NCBI RefSeq assembly: GCF_900100305.1
Contig: NZ_FNEY01000007.1
Span: forward strand, 62,001 to 126,000
Direction: 5' to 3'
DNA from: Paracidovorax citrulli
Lineage (GTDB): Bacteria; Pseudomonadota; Gammaproteobacteria; Burkholderiales; Burkholderiaceae_C
DNA: 64,000 nucleotides
Within the stretch, counting starts at the first letter, position 1; each line of letters begins with the position of its first letter. Of this stretch, positions 8,582 to 19,408 are shown piece by piece. A program made the translations under genes and the position numbers. A model generated the notes under the pieces. That model made no database searches. It saw only the letters and a program-made list of their open reading frames with translations, and was not told the DNA's origin.

Positions 8582-11500
8582 ATGACCGCCATCGGCGCTG
8601 CTGAAAACAGACTATCTGCCCCCGCATCCCGGGAACCGGCCACACCGGCCACGGAATGCGCCCCCAGCGTCGAAAGGCAAGGTGCGAAACTGCAAAGGCA
8701 CGCAGGCCTGACGCCCCACGGCGCGACCGGGGCCGCGGCGATCTACACCACCGCCAACATGGCTCCGCGGTCGGCAAAAGGGGTGTTCGCCAGGTTGCAG
8801 AACCAGTGGAAGGCTGGCGAAACCGCAGTCCATTCCAGCCTGGGGCCGATCGCCCGGGATTCGCAGTCCCAGCACCCGGTCAATCGGCTGAACCAGATCA
8901 GTGCCCCGCGATTCGACGGCGGCGCCTCGGTGCCCCTGCCCCATGCCACCAGCGCAGGGCTGACGGAAGCCGTGCAGCAGGCGATCGGGGAACTGCAGGC
9001 GGCGGCGGGCCAGCCCGCCGGGAGCGGAAATCCGTTCGAGACCACCGATATGGCGGGAAAGGCAGCAAACTGGGCTCGGCATGCATTGTTCACACTGGCG
9101 ATGGGCAAGGGCCCGGCGAACGTACCGGCAGAGGCGCTCGCAATGCTCTACCGGCATCAGGGTTTCCAGACGCGTGGCGAGCCCGGCGAAGGCAAGCCCC
9201 CTGTCGTCCTGGACCACCTCAGAAACGTCGCCAATGCGGAAAAAGCCGGTGCCGTCATCCACATTGCTCGCCAGGCGAAGCTTGCCGACGGAGAGATCGT
9301 GGACTTGCAAGGACCCCTGCAGCAATTGGCCACTGCGAAGGAGGCTGCCGGCAAGCAGGCGATGGACAGCGCGAATGCAGCGAATGCGGAGACGGTCAAG
9401 CGGCTGCTCGACAGCGTGGCGCCCGCCCTGCGCCCCCGACTGCAGGCTGCATGCGACATCCTGATCGCGGAGCTGAACCATGGCCACGCAGTGCCCGACA
9501 CGCTCGCCGTAGAGCTGTTGGCCGATACCGCGCGCCTCACCTTTGCGCAGGACCCGGAGGGTTTGGTGGCAGCCATGGAAGGCCTGTCCAGCAGCCACCC
9601 GGCCAGGCTGATCGGCATGGTGGGCGAGGCCTTCCAGCCATCGGCGCTGAAACGCCACGCTCCGCCCGCGACGCCTGCGCTGCAGCTTGCCTGCGCGGTG
9701 GCCAGGGCGCCGGGAGGCCATCGCATGCTGGCCAGGATGACATGCCCTCCGGCCTCGGCAGCACAGCAGACGGCGTTGCAGGTCGCCATGGAGGCCATGG
9801 TGGAATTGCAGGCCAGCCGGAGCAGGCCCGCCGGTACCACGATGTCCGGGATCGAGTGGCTGCGGGCTGCTGTCTCGCACGCGGAACGCGCAGTCGATCC
9901 GGAAGGCAGCCCTGCTGTTCCGGACAGCCAGGCACGACAACAACTCGTGGCGTTCCGCGGAGTACAGAACGGCTTCCTGACCAACGAGCCGGGCTCAAGC
10001 TACGACCGGGTACGCCAGCGCCTGCAGAAATTCGGCGACGGCGCGCTGGACCAGACCTCCCGGCGCAACGCGCGCGCAGCCTCCGGACCCTCCGGGCGCT
10101 TCCAGAACTGGATGTCCGGCGGCCTTCCCAAGGCCATGGCCCGCAGCTCCTCCGGCATGGAAGGGCTCCTGCCCTCGGCACTGCCCGCCCTCTCGTCGTG
10201 GCTGCCCGGCACCCGGCCCACGATGTGGCGCAAATCAGTGATGCGCAATATGACCACGGCCGCCAGCAGTAACGGCATGCTGCCCAGCCGTGGCGAGGCG
10301 GTCGAGGCGCTGCACCGCTCGGCTGCCGATATTCGCGCCCACCTGCAGGCCCGTGCAGACGCCCACCTGTCTGCGCCCGAGAAGCTGATGCTCGCGCTCC
10401 TGGAGCAACTGGGATTGGGCTCGGGACCGGATGCGCCGCCACCTCCGCAGCGCACGCTCAAGCATCTGGACAAGGAATTCTTCCAGCAAGTGGAGGCCCG
10501 CCTGGACAAGGAAGGGCTGGCCGGACTTCCCGCCGGCCTCCACACGGACTGGCTCGCGCTGCGGGACACCCATCCCAACGCAGGGCACCTGCTGCGCCTG
10601 CTGTGCGAGCACGTCGATTTGCGGAGTCTGGCGAGCGGTACCGCACCTTCCCCGATGGCTTCCACCCAGACCGCGCGCGGACTGCGCACGGACACCATCG
10701 CCCACGCAGCCATCGCATCCTTCGCCGACATCGCCGCGTCGGCACGGTCGGCCGCTGGCGAGGGATCCACCGAGGCCGAAGCGCTGTCGCGCCTCATGCA
10801 GGCCACGGCATCGGCCCTGGCGGCAGTGACGCCGCCGGCCGCCTTGCGGGCGCTGCGCATCGAAACATTCGAGGCCGTGGAGCGCCAGGTCACCCTCGAC
10901 TGGCTGGCCGTCCTGCCCGAAGGAAAGCGGCCGTCCTGGGAGGAGGCTCGCGAGCAGGTCATGGATGCCTGGCCCGACGCGGTACAGGTTGCCTGGGCCG
11001 CGATGAAGAATTCGGGGGTCGACGCGGGCCGGCTGATGCGGACCCTCGCTGATGCTGCAGTCTCCGCGGCGTGGCCCCTGCCGCGCACCGAAGCCGGCCC
11101 CGGTCCTGGCTCCGGCACCGCGCCAGCCCGGGCGGTGGCCGATGCAGTGGCCCGGGCAGCGCCCGCACTGCAGTTGCTGCAGGACGATGTGCATGTGAAC
11201 CGCTTCGAAATGGCCGTGTCCGATATGGTGACACTGTTCAATGATCTGCGCGGCCCTGCCGATGCGGCCGAGGTCATGAAATCCCTGGCGCAGCGCATCA
11301 GCCTCGGCGAACAGATCAAAAGTGGCGATGCCCGGACGGCACGGCTGGACCTGGGCAAGGCCGTTTCCTTATCCACGAACGCGCCGGAACTGCTCGCCCC
11401 GATGCTGGGCCTGGGGCTGGGCCGCGAGCACGCCATGGACCTGAGCATGGTGGGAGCTGCGATACAGGTCCAGATCAGCACGGCGGATTCCAAGAGCGCC

Positions 11501-12823
11501 GACATCGGGCTCAAGGTGGGCTTGCGGGGTGGCCTCGGGCACGCGGACCACGAATTCAACGTTGGCAATGGCTCGGCGGGCATCGCGCTGCGGTTCGATT
11601 TGCGACTGGCAGCAGGCGGCAGCACCTCCACGACCCAGGGCGTGAGCCTGCGCATGCAGCGAACGGCCGCCCACGAAGACACCCTGCGGCGCCATTTCGC
11701 GGATGTGCTCGTTGACCTCGCGCGGGCTGGCAACGCGCCCCCGGACAATGGCGCCGAGACGGATGTGCTGGCGTCCCTGCTGGAACACCATCCCGCCCTG
11801 GTCGTGACCGAGGTGACCAGCACCAGACACAGCCGCACATCCTCGGTGGGCGCAGGCGCCAGCGCCACGGCACGCTTCCGCGGAGGCGAGGAACAATCGG
11901 CCGACGTACGCAAGGCGACCCGGCGCGCCGTCGGGGCGGGAATACACGCGGGCATCGGAGCCAGCGGCCAGCGCTCGCGCTCCGTCCGGACTGAAAGCCG
12001 CTCGGGGCTCAATGTGGAGGAATATCAGCTATACGCACAGCACCGCGTCAATGCGCAGGCGGGCGCGGGCGCCTCCATGGGGCTCGTGCCTGCCTCCCTG
12101 CACGACCCGCGGAAAGCCGCACAGGTCCGCGGGATCGCCGTGGGTGTCCAAAAACAACTCGCCTACAGTGGGGTCGGAACCACCTTGCGCATGACGACGC
12201 GCAACGGCGAAACCTGGGCCGACCAGACCCAGATGATCCGGCAGTTTGAAAGCCTGGACGACTTCCTCGCGGAACTCGAGCCACGGCAGCACGAGTTCGT
12301 GGCGGCGATGGCAGCCCGCGACAGCCGGCCCGGCGCGGAAGACGCCGAAAAGACCGGCCGCGCCTGGCTGCGATTGCAGGACACCCTGGAGCAGGCAGCA
12401 GCAGCCAGGGCACCGGGCATGACATTCTCGGTCGTGTGCAAGCTGCGCCCCGAAGCCGCCGAAGCCTATGACAAGCTGCAGGGCCTGATCCAGAACGCCG
12501 TCGAGGCGAACGACGAGGACAGGGCGGACAGCTACCGCGGCAAGATGCAGATGCTGCTGGACAGCCAGGATGCCTGGGTCGCCAACAATCTGCAATTCAA
12601 GTCGAAAGCCAAGGAAGAAACATCGCAGAGCGCCATGCTCGGCGTGCTGCAAACCAAGGCATCCGGCCAGACCACCCGGCTGCACGAATTCCTGCCGGCG
12701 GGCGCTCAGCAGGTGGGCCGCACACCGCAACAGCACGCCGCGGTTCCCCGCGACCACTCGGGGCGGTGGACACCCCGGCTTTCGCCAGACGACCTCGCGT
12801 TCACGCCGGACACGACGCGGTAG
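8582..12823 (+). CDS. Very large candidate type III secreted effector
   Basis: A 1413-residue protein without signal peptide or transmembrane helices. Its first 120 residues are rich in Ala, Ser, Thr, Pro and Gln with few acidic residues, as in type III secretion signals. The middle is largely helical. Residues roughly 940-1180 carry alternating Gly/Ser/Ala-rich amphipathic stretches such as GAGASATARF and VGAGIHAGIGASG, suggesting extended beta structure. The tail (about 1200-1400) is helical again. The gene is visibly less GC-rich than the pump operon before it, stands alone, and has an imperfect PIP box upstream. Size and context fit the giant effectors of plant pathogens (AvrE or AWR/RipA class), but I do not see a diagnostic motif of either, so the family is left open. 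Toxin or adhesin functions are less likely without an export signal. Confidence 0.68.
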   Translation: MTAIGAAENRLSAPASREPATPATECAPSVERQGAKLQRHAGLTPHGATGAAAIYTTANMAPRSAKGVFARLQNQWKAGETAVHSSLGPIARDSQSQHPVNRLNQISAPRFDGGASVPLPHATSAGLTEAVQQAIGELQAAAGQPAGSGNPFETTDMAGKAANWARHALFTLAMGKGPANVPAEALAMLYRHQGFQTRGEPGEGKPPVVLDHLRNVANAEKAGAVIHIARQAKLADGEIVDLQGPLQQLATAKEAAGKQAMDSANAANAETVKRLLDSVAPALRPRLQAACDILIAELNHGHAVPDTLAVELLADTARLTFAQDPEGLVAAMEGLSSSHPARLIGMVGEAFQPSALKRHAPPATPALQLACAVARAPGGHRMLARMTCPPASAAQQTALQVAMEAMVELQASRSRPAGTTMSGIEWLRAAVSHAERAVDPEGSPAVPDSQARQQLVAFRGVQNGFLTNEPGSSYDRVRQRLQKFGDGALDQTSRRNARAASGPSGRFQNWMSGGLPKAMARSSSGMEGLLPSALPALSSWLPGTRPTMWRKSVMRNMTTAASSNGMLPSRGEAVEALHRSAADIRAHLQARADAHLSAPEKLMLALLEQLGLGSGPDAPPPPQRTLKHLDKEFFQQVEARLDKEGLAGLPAGLHTDWLALRDTHPNAGHLLRLLCEHVDLRSLASGTAPSPMASTQTARGLRTDTIAHAAIASFADIAASARSAAGEGSTEAEALSRLMQATASALAAVTPPAALRALRIETFEAVERQVTLDWLAVLPEGKRPSWEEAREQVMDAWPDAVQVAWAAMKNSGVDAGRLMRTLADAAVSAAWPLPRTEAGPGPGSGTAPARAVADAVARAAPALQLLQDDVHVNRFEMAVSDMVTLFNDLRGPADAAEVMKSLAQRISLGEQIKSGDARTARLDLGKAVSLSTNAPELLAPMLGLGLGREHAMDLSMVGAAIQVQISTADSKSADIGLKVGLRGGLGHADHEFNVGNGSAGIALRFDLRLAAGGSTSTTQGVSLRMQRTAAHEDTLRRHFADVLVDLARAGNAPPDNGAETDVLASLLEHHPALVVTEVTSTRHSRTSSVGAGASATARFRGGEEQSADVRKATRRAVGAGIHAGIGASGQRSRSVRTESRSGLNVEEYQLYAQHRVNAQAGAGASMGLVPASLHDPRKAAQVRGIAVGVQKQLAYSGVGTTLRMTTRNGETWADQTQMIRQFESLDDFLAELEPRQHEFVAAMAARDSRPGAEDAEKTGRAWLRLQDTLEQAAAARAPGMTFSVVCKLRPEAAEAYDKLQGLIQNAVEANDEDRADSYRGKMQMLLDSQDAWVANNLQFKSKAKEETSQSAMLGVLQTKASGQTTRLHEFLPAGAQQVGRTPQQHAAVPRDHSGRWTPRLSPDDLAFTPDTTR

Positions 12824-13047
12824 CCGGTCCATGAACCCGGGGCCGGCACGGCGGGCCCTGCCCGGTACAGCGTCTCCTGCCGCGGACCCCTGCCGAAAAG
12901 CCCGCCGTGAATGGCCCGGGGCACCTCCCGCGCCGCCTCGCGCAGGAGGCGCGGCAAGCGGAAGGGAAAAAGAAGCGAACAGCCGCGGATTCCCCCCGTT
13001 TCACCGGTATTCAGCCAACCCCATGCGCCGATAATGGGCGATCCGCC

Positions 13048-14259
13048 ATGAACCTCGTCGCGCTGAACATCGACACGATCCCTCTCGGGCACCCGCTGCC
13101 CTTCGTGCTCCGGGGCGCCAGCGGGGTGCTGCTCGCGCAGCGGGGCTACGTCATCCGCAACCGCGAAGAGCTGGACCTGATGGTGGCACGCGGCCTGAAT
13201 CTGTGCGTGGACACCGACGAGTCGGGCGAAAGCCACCGCGCCTACCTCGCCCAGTTGCAGAAAATGCTGCTCACGGATACGTCGCTGGGCCAGATCGCGG
13301 CGATGAAGATCTCCGCGGGCGCGTCGGCCTCGCGGGAGAAGGCGAACGCAGGCAATGGGCCGCCGGACTGGCCCGAACTGCAGTTGCGCGCCACCCAGCT
13401 GCTGCGCTCGCCCCCGCCGGCGGCGGAATTCGGCGAACGCTTCGATGCGCTGCACGGCGAACTCGCCCGCCACTGCGCGGCCACGCCGGACGCGACCCTG
13501 CTCGCGCTCATCTACCTGTCGGGCCAGGAAATGCAGCAATACAGCGGCACCCATGCCATGCTGGTGGCCTGCGTGTGCATGATCGCGGCCGCGGAGCACC
13601 TGCGCTGGCCGGAGCCCAAGGTCCTGCAACTGGGCCGCGCGGCGCTGTCGATGAACATCGCCATGACCACGCTGCAGGACCAGCTCGCCGTCCAGACCCA
13701 GCCGCTGACCGCCGCGCAGCTCGCCGACATCGAAAACCATGCCGCGCGCTCCGAGGCCCTGCTGCGGCAACTCGGCGTGGGCGATCCGGTCTGGCTGGAG
13801 GCGGTGCGTACCCACCACCATCGCGCTCCCGGTCCGCTGTCGGCCAAGAGCGAGGCCCAGCAGATGGCCCGCCTGATCCAGCGGGCCGACGTCTTCGGCG
13901 CGCGCCTGGCGCCGCGTGCCTCGCGGGCGCCCATGCCCGTCACGGCCGCCATGCAGGCCACCTACTACGACGAGGCCCACCAGGTCGATGAAGCGGGCTC
14001 GGCCCTCGTGAAAGCCCTGGGCGTCTATCCGCCCGGCGCCTTCGTGCGCCTGGCCAGCCAGGAAGTCGCCGTCGTGCTGCGCCGCGGCGCCAGCGCCACC
14101 ACGCCGCGCGTGGCCGTCGTGCTCAACCGCAGCGGCATGCCGACGGGCGAGCCGATTCCGCGGGACACGGCCCAGCCGGCCTGGAAGATCACGGGCGCCG
14201 TGGCACTGCGCGACGTGCGGGTACAGCTGCCGCTCGCGCGCCTTCTCGCGCTCGTTTGA
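13048..14259 (+). CDS. Degenerate HD-GYP-type protein (catalytic motif lost)
   Basis: A 403-residue cytoplasmic protein. The first 100 residues resemble the small N-terminal domain often placed before HD-GYP cyclic-di-GMP phosphodiesterases. The second part keeps the outline of an HD domain: an HAMLVACVCMIAA helix, a helix LGRAALSMNIAMT where HDIGK normally lies, then RTHHHRAPGP and IQRADVFGARL. The HD metal dyad and the GYP triplet are not recognisable, so phosphodiesterase activity is doubtful and a binding or scaffold role is more likely. The C-terminal YPPGAFVRLASQEVAVVLRRG block is the small all-beta segment common in HD-GYP proteins. A GCCGATAA octamer sits 14-21 bases before the ATG and matches the sigma-28 -10 element, but no good -35 partner is visible. 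Confidence 0.72.
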   Translation: MNLVALNIDTIPLGHPLPFVLRGASGVLLAQRGYVIRNREELDLMVARGLNLCVDTDESGESHRAYLAQLQKMLLTDTSLGQIAAMKISAGASASREKANAGNGPPDWPELQLRATQLLRSPPPAAEFGERFDALHGELARHCAATPDATLLALIYLSGQEMQQYSGTHAMLVACVCMIAAAEHLRWPEPKVLQLGRAALSMNIAMTTLQDQLAVQTQPLTAAQLADIENHAARSEALLRQLGVGDPVWLEAVRTHHHRAPGPLSAKSEAQQMARLIQRADVFGARLAPRASRAPMPVTAAMQATYYDEAHQVDEAGSALVKALGVYPPGAFVRLASQEVAVVLRRGASATTPRVAVVLNRSGMPTGEPIPRDTAQPAWKITGAVALRDVRVQLPLARLLALV

Positions 14260-14350
14260 GCAAAGCCCCGCTTGCCCCGCGGGCGGCTCTGGACTACCGT
14301 CGCGGTCGGCCACGCCCGGCCACCAGGACGTTGAACTCGGGAGAACCACC

Positions 14351-14950
14351 ATGCCCCGCCTGACCGCCCCGCTGATCCTCGCACTCGCGGCATCCTCCGC
14401 AGTGCTGCCCGCAGCCTCGCAATCCACGCCCGCCGCCCCGGCAGATCCCGCGAAACCGGCCCCGGCATGCCCCGCCACACTGCGCCACACCATGCCCCGC
14501 CTGCAGGACGAAGCACCCCAGGATCTGTGCCAATACAGGGGCCAGGTGCTGCTGGTAGTCAACACCGCCAGTTACTGCGGATTCACCGGGCAATACGAGG
14601 GACTGGAGGCGCTGCACGCCCGTTACAAGACGCAAGGTTTCGCAGTGCTGGGCTTTCCGTCGAACGATTTCGCCCAGGAAACCGGCAGCAATGCGCAAAT
14701 CGCTGACTTCTGCAGCAACACTTTCGGCGTGCGCTTTCCCATGTTCGCCAAGAGCAGCGTCAAGGGCGGCGGCGCCTCGCCGTTCTATCGCGAACTCGCT
14801 GCACAAGCGGGAGAGGCGCCGCGCTGGAACTTCCACAAGTACCTGCTCGACAGGAAAGGCAGGGTGGTGGCGAGCTTCGGCAGTTCCGTCGCCCCGGACG
14901 ACCCAAAAATCGTCCGCGCGGTCGAGCAGCAGCTGAAGCTTTTTCGCTAA
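14351..14950 (+). CDS. Exported glutathione-peroxidase-like protein
   Basis: A 199-residue thiol peroxidase. A signal peptide covers about residues 1-23 (LILALAASSAVLPAASQS), so it should work in the periplasm rather than the cytoplasm. The catalytic motif NTASYCGFTGQ has cysteine at residue 76 where mammalian enzymes have selenocysteine. FPSNDFAQET and the WNFHKYLLDRKG block near the end supply the Gln and Trp/Asn region of the active site. Family members reduce hydrogen peroxide or lipid hydroperoxides, usually with thioredoxin in bacteria; the reductant here is unknown. The gene stands alone on its strand. Its transcript may extend to the T-run structure about 250 bases downstream. Confidence 0.9.
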   Translation: MPRLTAPLILALAASSAVLPAASQSTPAAPADPAKPAPACPATLRHTMPRLQDEAPQDLCQYRGQVLLVVNTASYCGFTGQYEGLEALHARYKTQGFAVLGFPSNDFAQETGSNAQIADFCSNTFGVRFPMFAKSSVKGGGASPFYRELAAQAGEAPRWNFHKYLLDRKGRVVASFGSSVAPDDPKIVRAVEQQLKLFR

Positions 14951-15063
14951 ATTGCAACGTTTTTCGGTGTCATATTCCGAACAACGGAAAGCTTACATTT
15001 TTTGATGTTTTTGGAGCCTCGAACGCTGGAACTTTGCCGGATTGGCACTAATCTATCGCCCGT

Positions 15064-15207
15064 GGACAAGTTAACTACGCTTGTCCTCCATGTTGAGTTT
15101 TCCAGTTTCTCGTTGCGAAGCCTTTCGGACCTGTCCGACTGAAATCCTGAAGCGCTTCTCCTCCCTCCCTCTCTAATTCGTTTCGGGACGCTTCGCAACT
15201 TTTTTTA
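15064..15207 (+). other. Structured intergenic element, candidate small RNA or long 3' UTR
   Basis: This lies in the 363-base gap 14951-15313. GGACAAG/CTTGTCC form a 7-bp hairpin at 15064-15086. A perfect 10-bp inverted repeat GTTGCGAAGC (15112-15121) and GCTTCGCAAC (15190-15199) closes a region that also holds TCGGA/TCCGA and the palindrome GAAGCGCTTC. Seven or more T residues follow immediately, as in an intrinsic terminator on the plus strand. The element may end the peroxidase transcript or be an independent small RNA. A 28-codon frame starting at the ATG at 15090 lies inside but has no ribosome site. The first part of the gap (14951-15063) is AT-rich and shows nothing else I can name. 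Confidence 0.4.
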
Positions 15208-15216
15208 TTCCGGCCA

Positions 15217-15252
15217 CAAAAAAGCGCGCATCCGCAAGGTGCGCGCTTTTGG
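15217..15252 (-). terminator. Strong intrinsic terminator of the GST gene
   Basis: AAAAGCGCGCA (15220-15230) and TGCGCGCTTTT (15240-15250) form a perfect 11-bp stem with a 9-base loop. On the minus strand it is followed by six T residues and lies about 60 bases beyond the GST stop codon. The symmetric flanks mean it may also stop plus-strand transcripts. Confidence 0.85.
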
Positions 15253-15313
15253 CTTTTGGGGGCAGCATGCCGGCTGTGCTGCACGCCTCCCCAGGTGCTG
15301 GCGGTCCCGGGTT

Positions 15314-15928
15314 TCAGCGGGGCCGGGTCTCCGCGAAGCTGGGCCGCTGCATGAGCTTGTCGAGCAGGCGCGCCAGGTTCGGATGCTCGGTGCGCCATGC
15401 GATTTCCGGAAACCGGAACTCCAGCCAGCCCAGGGCGCAACCCACCGCCACGTCGGACAGGCTCAGGTGGATGCCGCTGCAATAGGGCTTCTCTCCTAGT
15501 CCCTGGGACATCGCCTTGAGTCCGGCATGCACCTTGCCGAGCTGGCGGTCGATCCAGGCCTGGCTGCGCTCCCCGTCGCGGCGGTCCTTCCACGTGGCCT
15601 CCAGCCGGGCCAGCACGCCGGCATCCATCACGCCGTCGGCCAATGCCTCCCAGGTCTTGACCTCCGCGCGCTCGCGGCCCTGGGTGGGGATGAGCCTGCC
15701 CACGGGCGACAGCGTGTCCAGGTATTCGACGATGACACGCGAGTCGAACACCGCCTCGCCCCCCTCCATGACGAGGCAGGGCACCTTGCCGAGCGGGTTG
15801 GACGTGGCGATCGTGGTGTCGTCGGCCCAGACGTTTTCCTCGATGAAGCGGTAGTCCAGCTTCTTCTCGGCCATCACGATGCGCACCTTGCGCACATAGG
15901 GACTGGCGGAGGATCCGATGAGTTTCAT
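15314..15928 (-). CDS. Glutathione S-transferase family protein
   Basis: A 204-residue cytoplasmic GST. The N-terminal thioredoxin-like domain begins MKLIGSSASPYVRKVRI and keeps the cis-proline and glutathione-contact motifs NPLGKVPCLVM and FDSRVIVEYLD. The C-terminal helical domain runs from about residue 85 and includes SLSDVAVGCALGWLEFRF. The pattern is close to the YibF/YfcG-like bacterial GSTs, which have disulfide reductase or conjugation activity on unknown substrates. I chose the ATG at 15928 because homology begins there; an upstream extension in the same frame is Arg/Pro-rich and not credible. Confidence 0.9.
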   Translation of the reverse strand: MKLIGSSASPYVRKVRIVMAEKKLDYRFIEENVWADDTTIATSNPLGKVPCLVMEGGEAVFDSRVIVEYLDTLSPVGRLIPTQGRERAEVKTWEALADGVMDAGVLARLEATWKDRRDGERSQAWIDRQLGKVHAGLKAMSQGLGEKPYCSGIHLSLSDVAVGCALGWLEFRFPEIAWRTEHPNLARLLDKLMQRPSFAETRPR

Positions 15929-15987
15929 GGTGTGGTTCCGGGCGCGGGCAGGACAGAAGAGAACGAACGGGCGGCCGCCGATTCTAG

Positions 15988-18365
<2,378 letters not shown>

Positions 18366-18375
18366 GCAGCCATGC

Positions 18376-18858
18376 TTAGGGGGTTCCATGGCGCCTGTCA
18401 CGCGCCACCGCCACGGGCTCCGGCCCCGGACGCGCGGCCTGCGGTGCCGGCGGCCCCTCTGCCGCCCGCTCCGCATAGCGGTTGAACCGCCAGGCCGTGT
18501 TCTCGATGGTGATGCGCCGCCACACGGCGCGCTTTTCGGCCGGCCCCATCGCCAGCCAGTGCTGCACCTCGGCGAAGCTGCGGCCGCATCCCTTGCAATG
18601 GTCGTCGCCCTGGCTGGTCGAGCAGATGGCGATGCAGGGCGTGTCGGGCGTGGTTTCGTACCACGCCAGCCACGCCGCCATGGCGTCGGCGGGCACCGAG
18701 GACTCCTCCACCTCGTCCACCCGCGCATAGACCATGCGGGCATACACCTCCGCGAGCGCCTGGAGCTCGGGCGCCAGCGCCAGTCCCGCGCCCGCCGGCG
18801 CACGGGCGCGCCAGTGGTTGATCGCGGATTCGATATCGGTGATGTGCAGGGCGGCCAT
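18376..18858 (-). CDS. DUF3717-DUF1289 protein with four-cysteine cluster
   Basis: A 160-residue protein. Residues 1-50 (HITDIESAINHWRARAP and on to ELQALAEVYARM) fit DUF3717. Residues 70-125 fit DUF1289, whose cysteines are at 75, 79, 88 and 91 in DTPCIAIC and CKGCGRS; such a set could bind zinc or an iron-sulfur cluster. WLAMGPAEKRAVWRRI is the typical DUF1289 ending, followed by a Pro/Ala-rich tail. The DUF2007-like zinc-ribbon gene begins just downstream, so the two are likely co-transcribed. Function unknown. Confidence 0.82.
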   Translation of the reverse strand: MAALHITDIESAINHWRARAPAGAGLALAPELQALAEVYARMVYARVDEVEESSVPADAMAAWLAWYETTPDTPCIAICSTSQGDDHCKGCGRSFAEVQHWLAMGPAEKRAVWRRITIENTAWRFNRYAERAAEGPPAPQAARPGPEPVAVARDRRHGTP

Positions 18859-19080
18859 GGACACGCGGGAAAAAAGGCGGCCGATCTTACCTGCGCCGCC
18901 ACTGGGCCGCGCCGGCACAGCACCATGGACCCGCAGGCTCTCCGGGTTAGCCCCAGCGCTCATGAAAACATAGCAATCCGATGAATGCGGGCGGCCATGT
19001 CCGGCGCATTTCTCTCGAATCGCGCAGGCGCCGGAACGCACTTCCGCCTTGCCGCGCCGCGCAGGGCTGTGTTCCAATGC

Positions 19081-19242
19081 GGGCTTCGAGGGGGAGTAGC
19101 TCCCGGTCCCGGCGCGAAGGCATGTCCCGAGCCGCCGGCACTGTCGGTCATGTCGTCAGTACGAAGCCGCGAGGCTTCCGGCATTTCCGGGTTCTGGCGC
19201 AGCCGCACGGCCCGCCGGCCGAGCAAGACCTTTGAAAGGCCC
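19081..19242 (+). ncRNA. yybP-ykoY (manganese) riboswitch
   Basis: The element carries the two invariant pieces of this class: GGGGAGTAGC at 19091-19100 and GAGCAAGACCTTTG at 19221-19234, with a CGTCA box between them. P1 can form from GGCTTCGAGG and CCTTTGAAAGGCC. Members sense manganese and control manganese-export or TerC/Alx-type genes, which fits the TerC gene 167 bases downstream. GGCCC/GGGCC pairing at 19238-19253 could form part of the expression platform. The rest of the gap (18859-19080 and 19254-19408) is GC-rich without an identifiable gene. Confidence 0.92.
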
Positions 19243-19408
19243 GCCCGTGGGCCGTTCAAGGCCATGCCCTCCCCGCATGGGCGCCCGTTCCGCGGCGCGC
19301 ATGCCTCCAGCTTCCTTGACGGTCCCCGGGCGGGCCTGAACGTCTGTGGATCGCCGGTCCCGCCCCGTGCGGCCGCGCGGCCAATCGCCAAATGACAACG
19401 AGGAATCT

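Noticed and set aside
8582-12823. Firm assignment of the giant protein to the AvrE or AWR/RipA effectors
   Set aside because: No diagnostic motif such as WxxxE or an AWR triplet in a conserved context was found by eye; a profile search is required.
13027-13034. GCCGATAA as a sigma-28 promoter for the HD-GYP-like gene
   Set aside because: The octamer matches the -10 element perfectly but no TAAA-type -35 lies at the right distance, so it is not listed as a promoter.
15034-15062. TTGGCAC sequence as a sigma-54 promoter before the structured element
   Set aside because: The GG-GC spacing is 12 and not 10, and TTGC is missing.
15090-15176. 28-codon small gene inside the structured element
   Set aside because: No ribosome site, and the sequence is better explained by RNA pairing.
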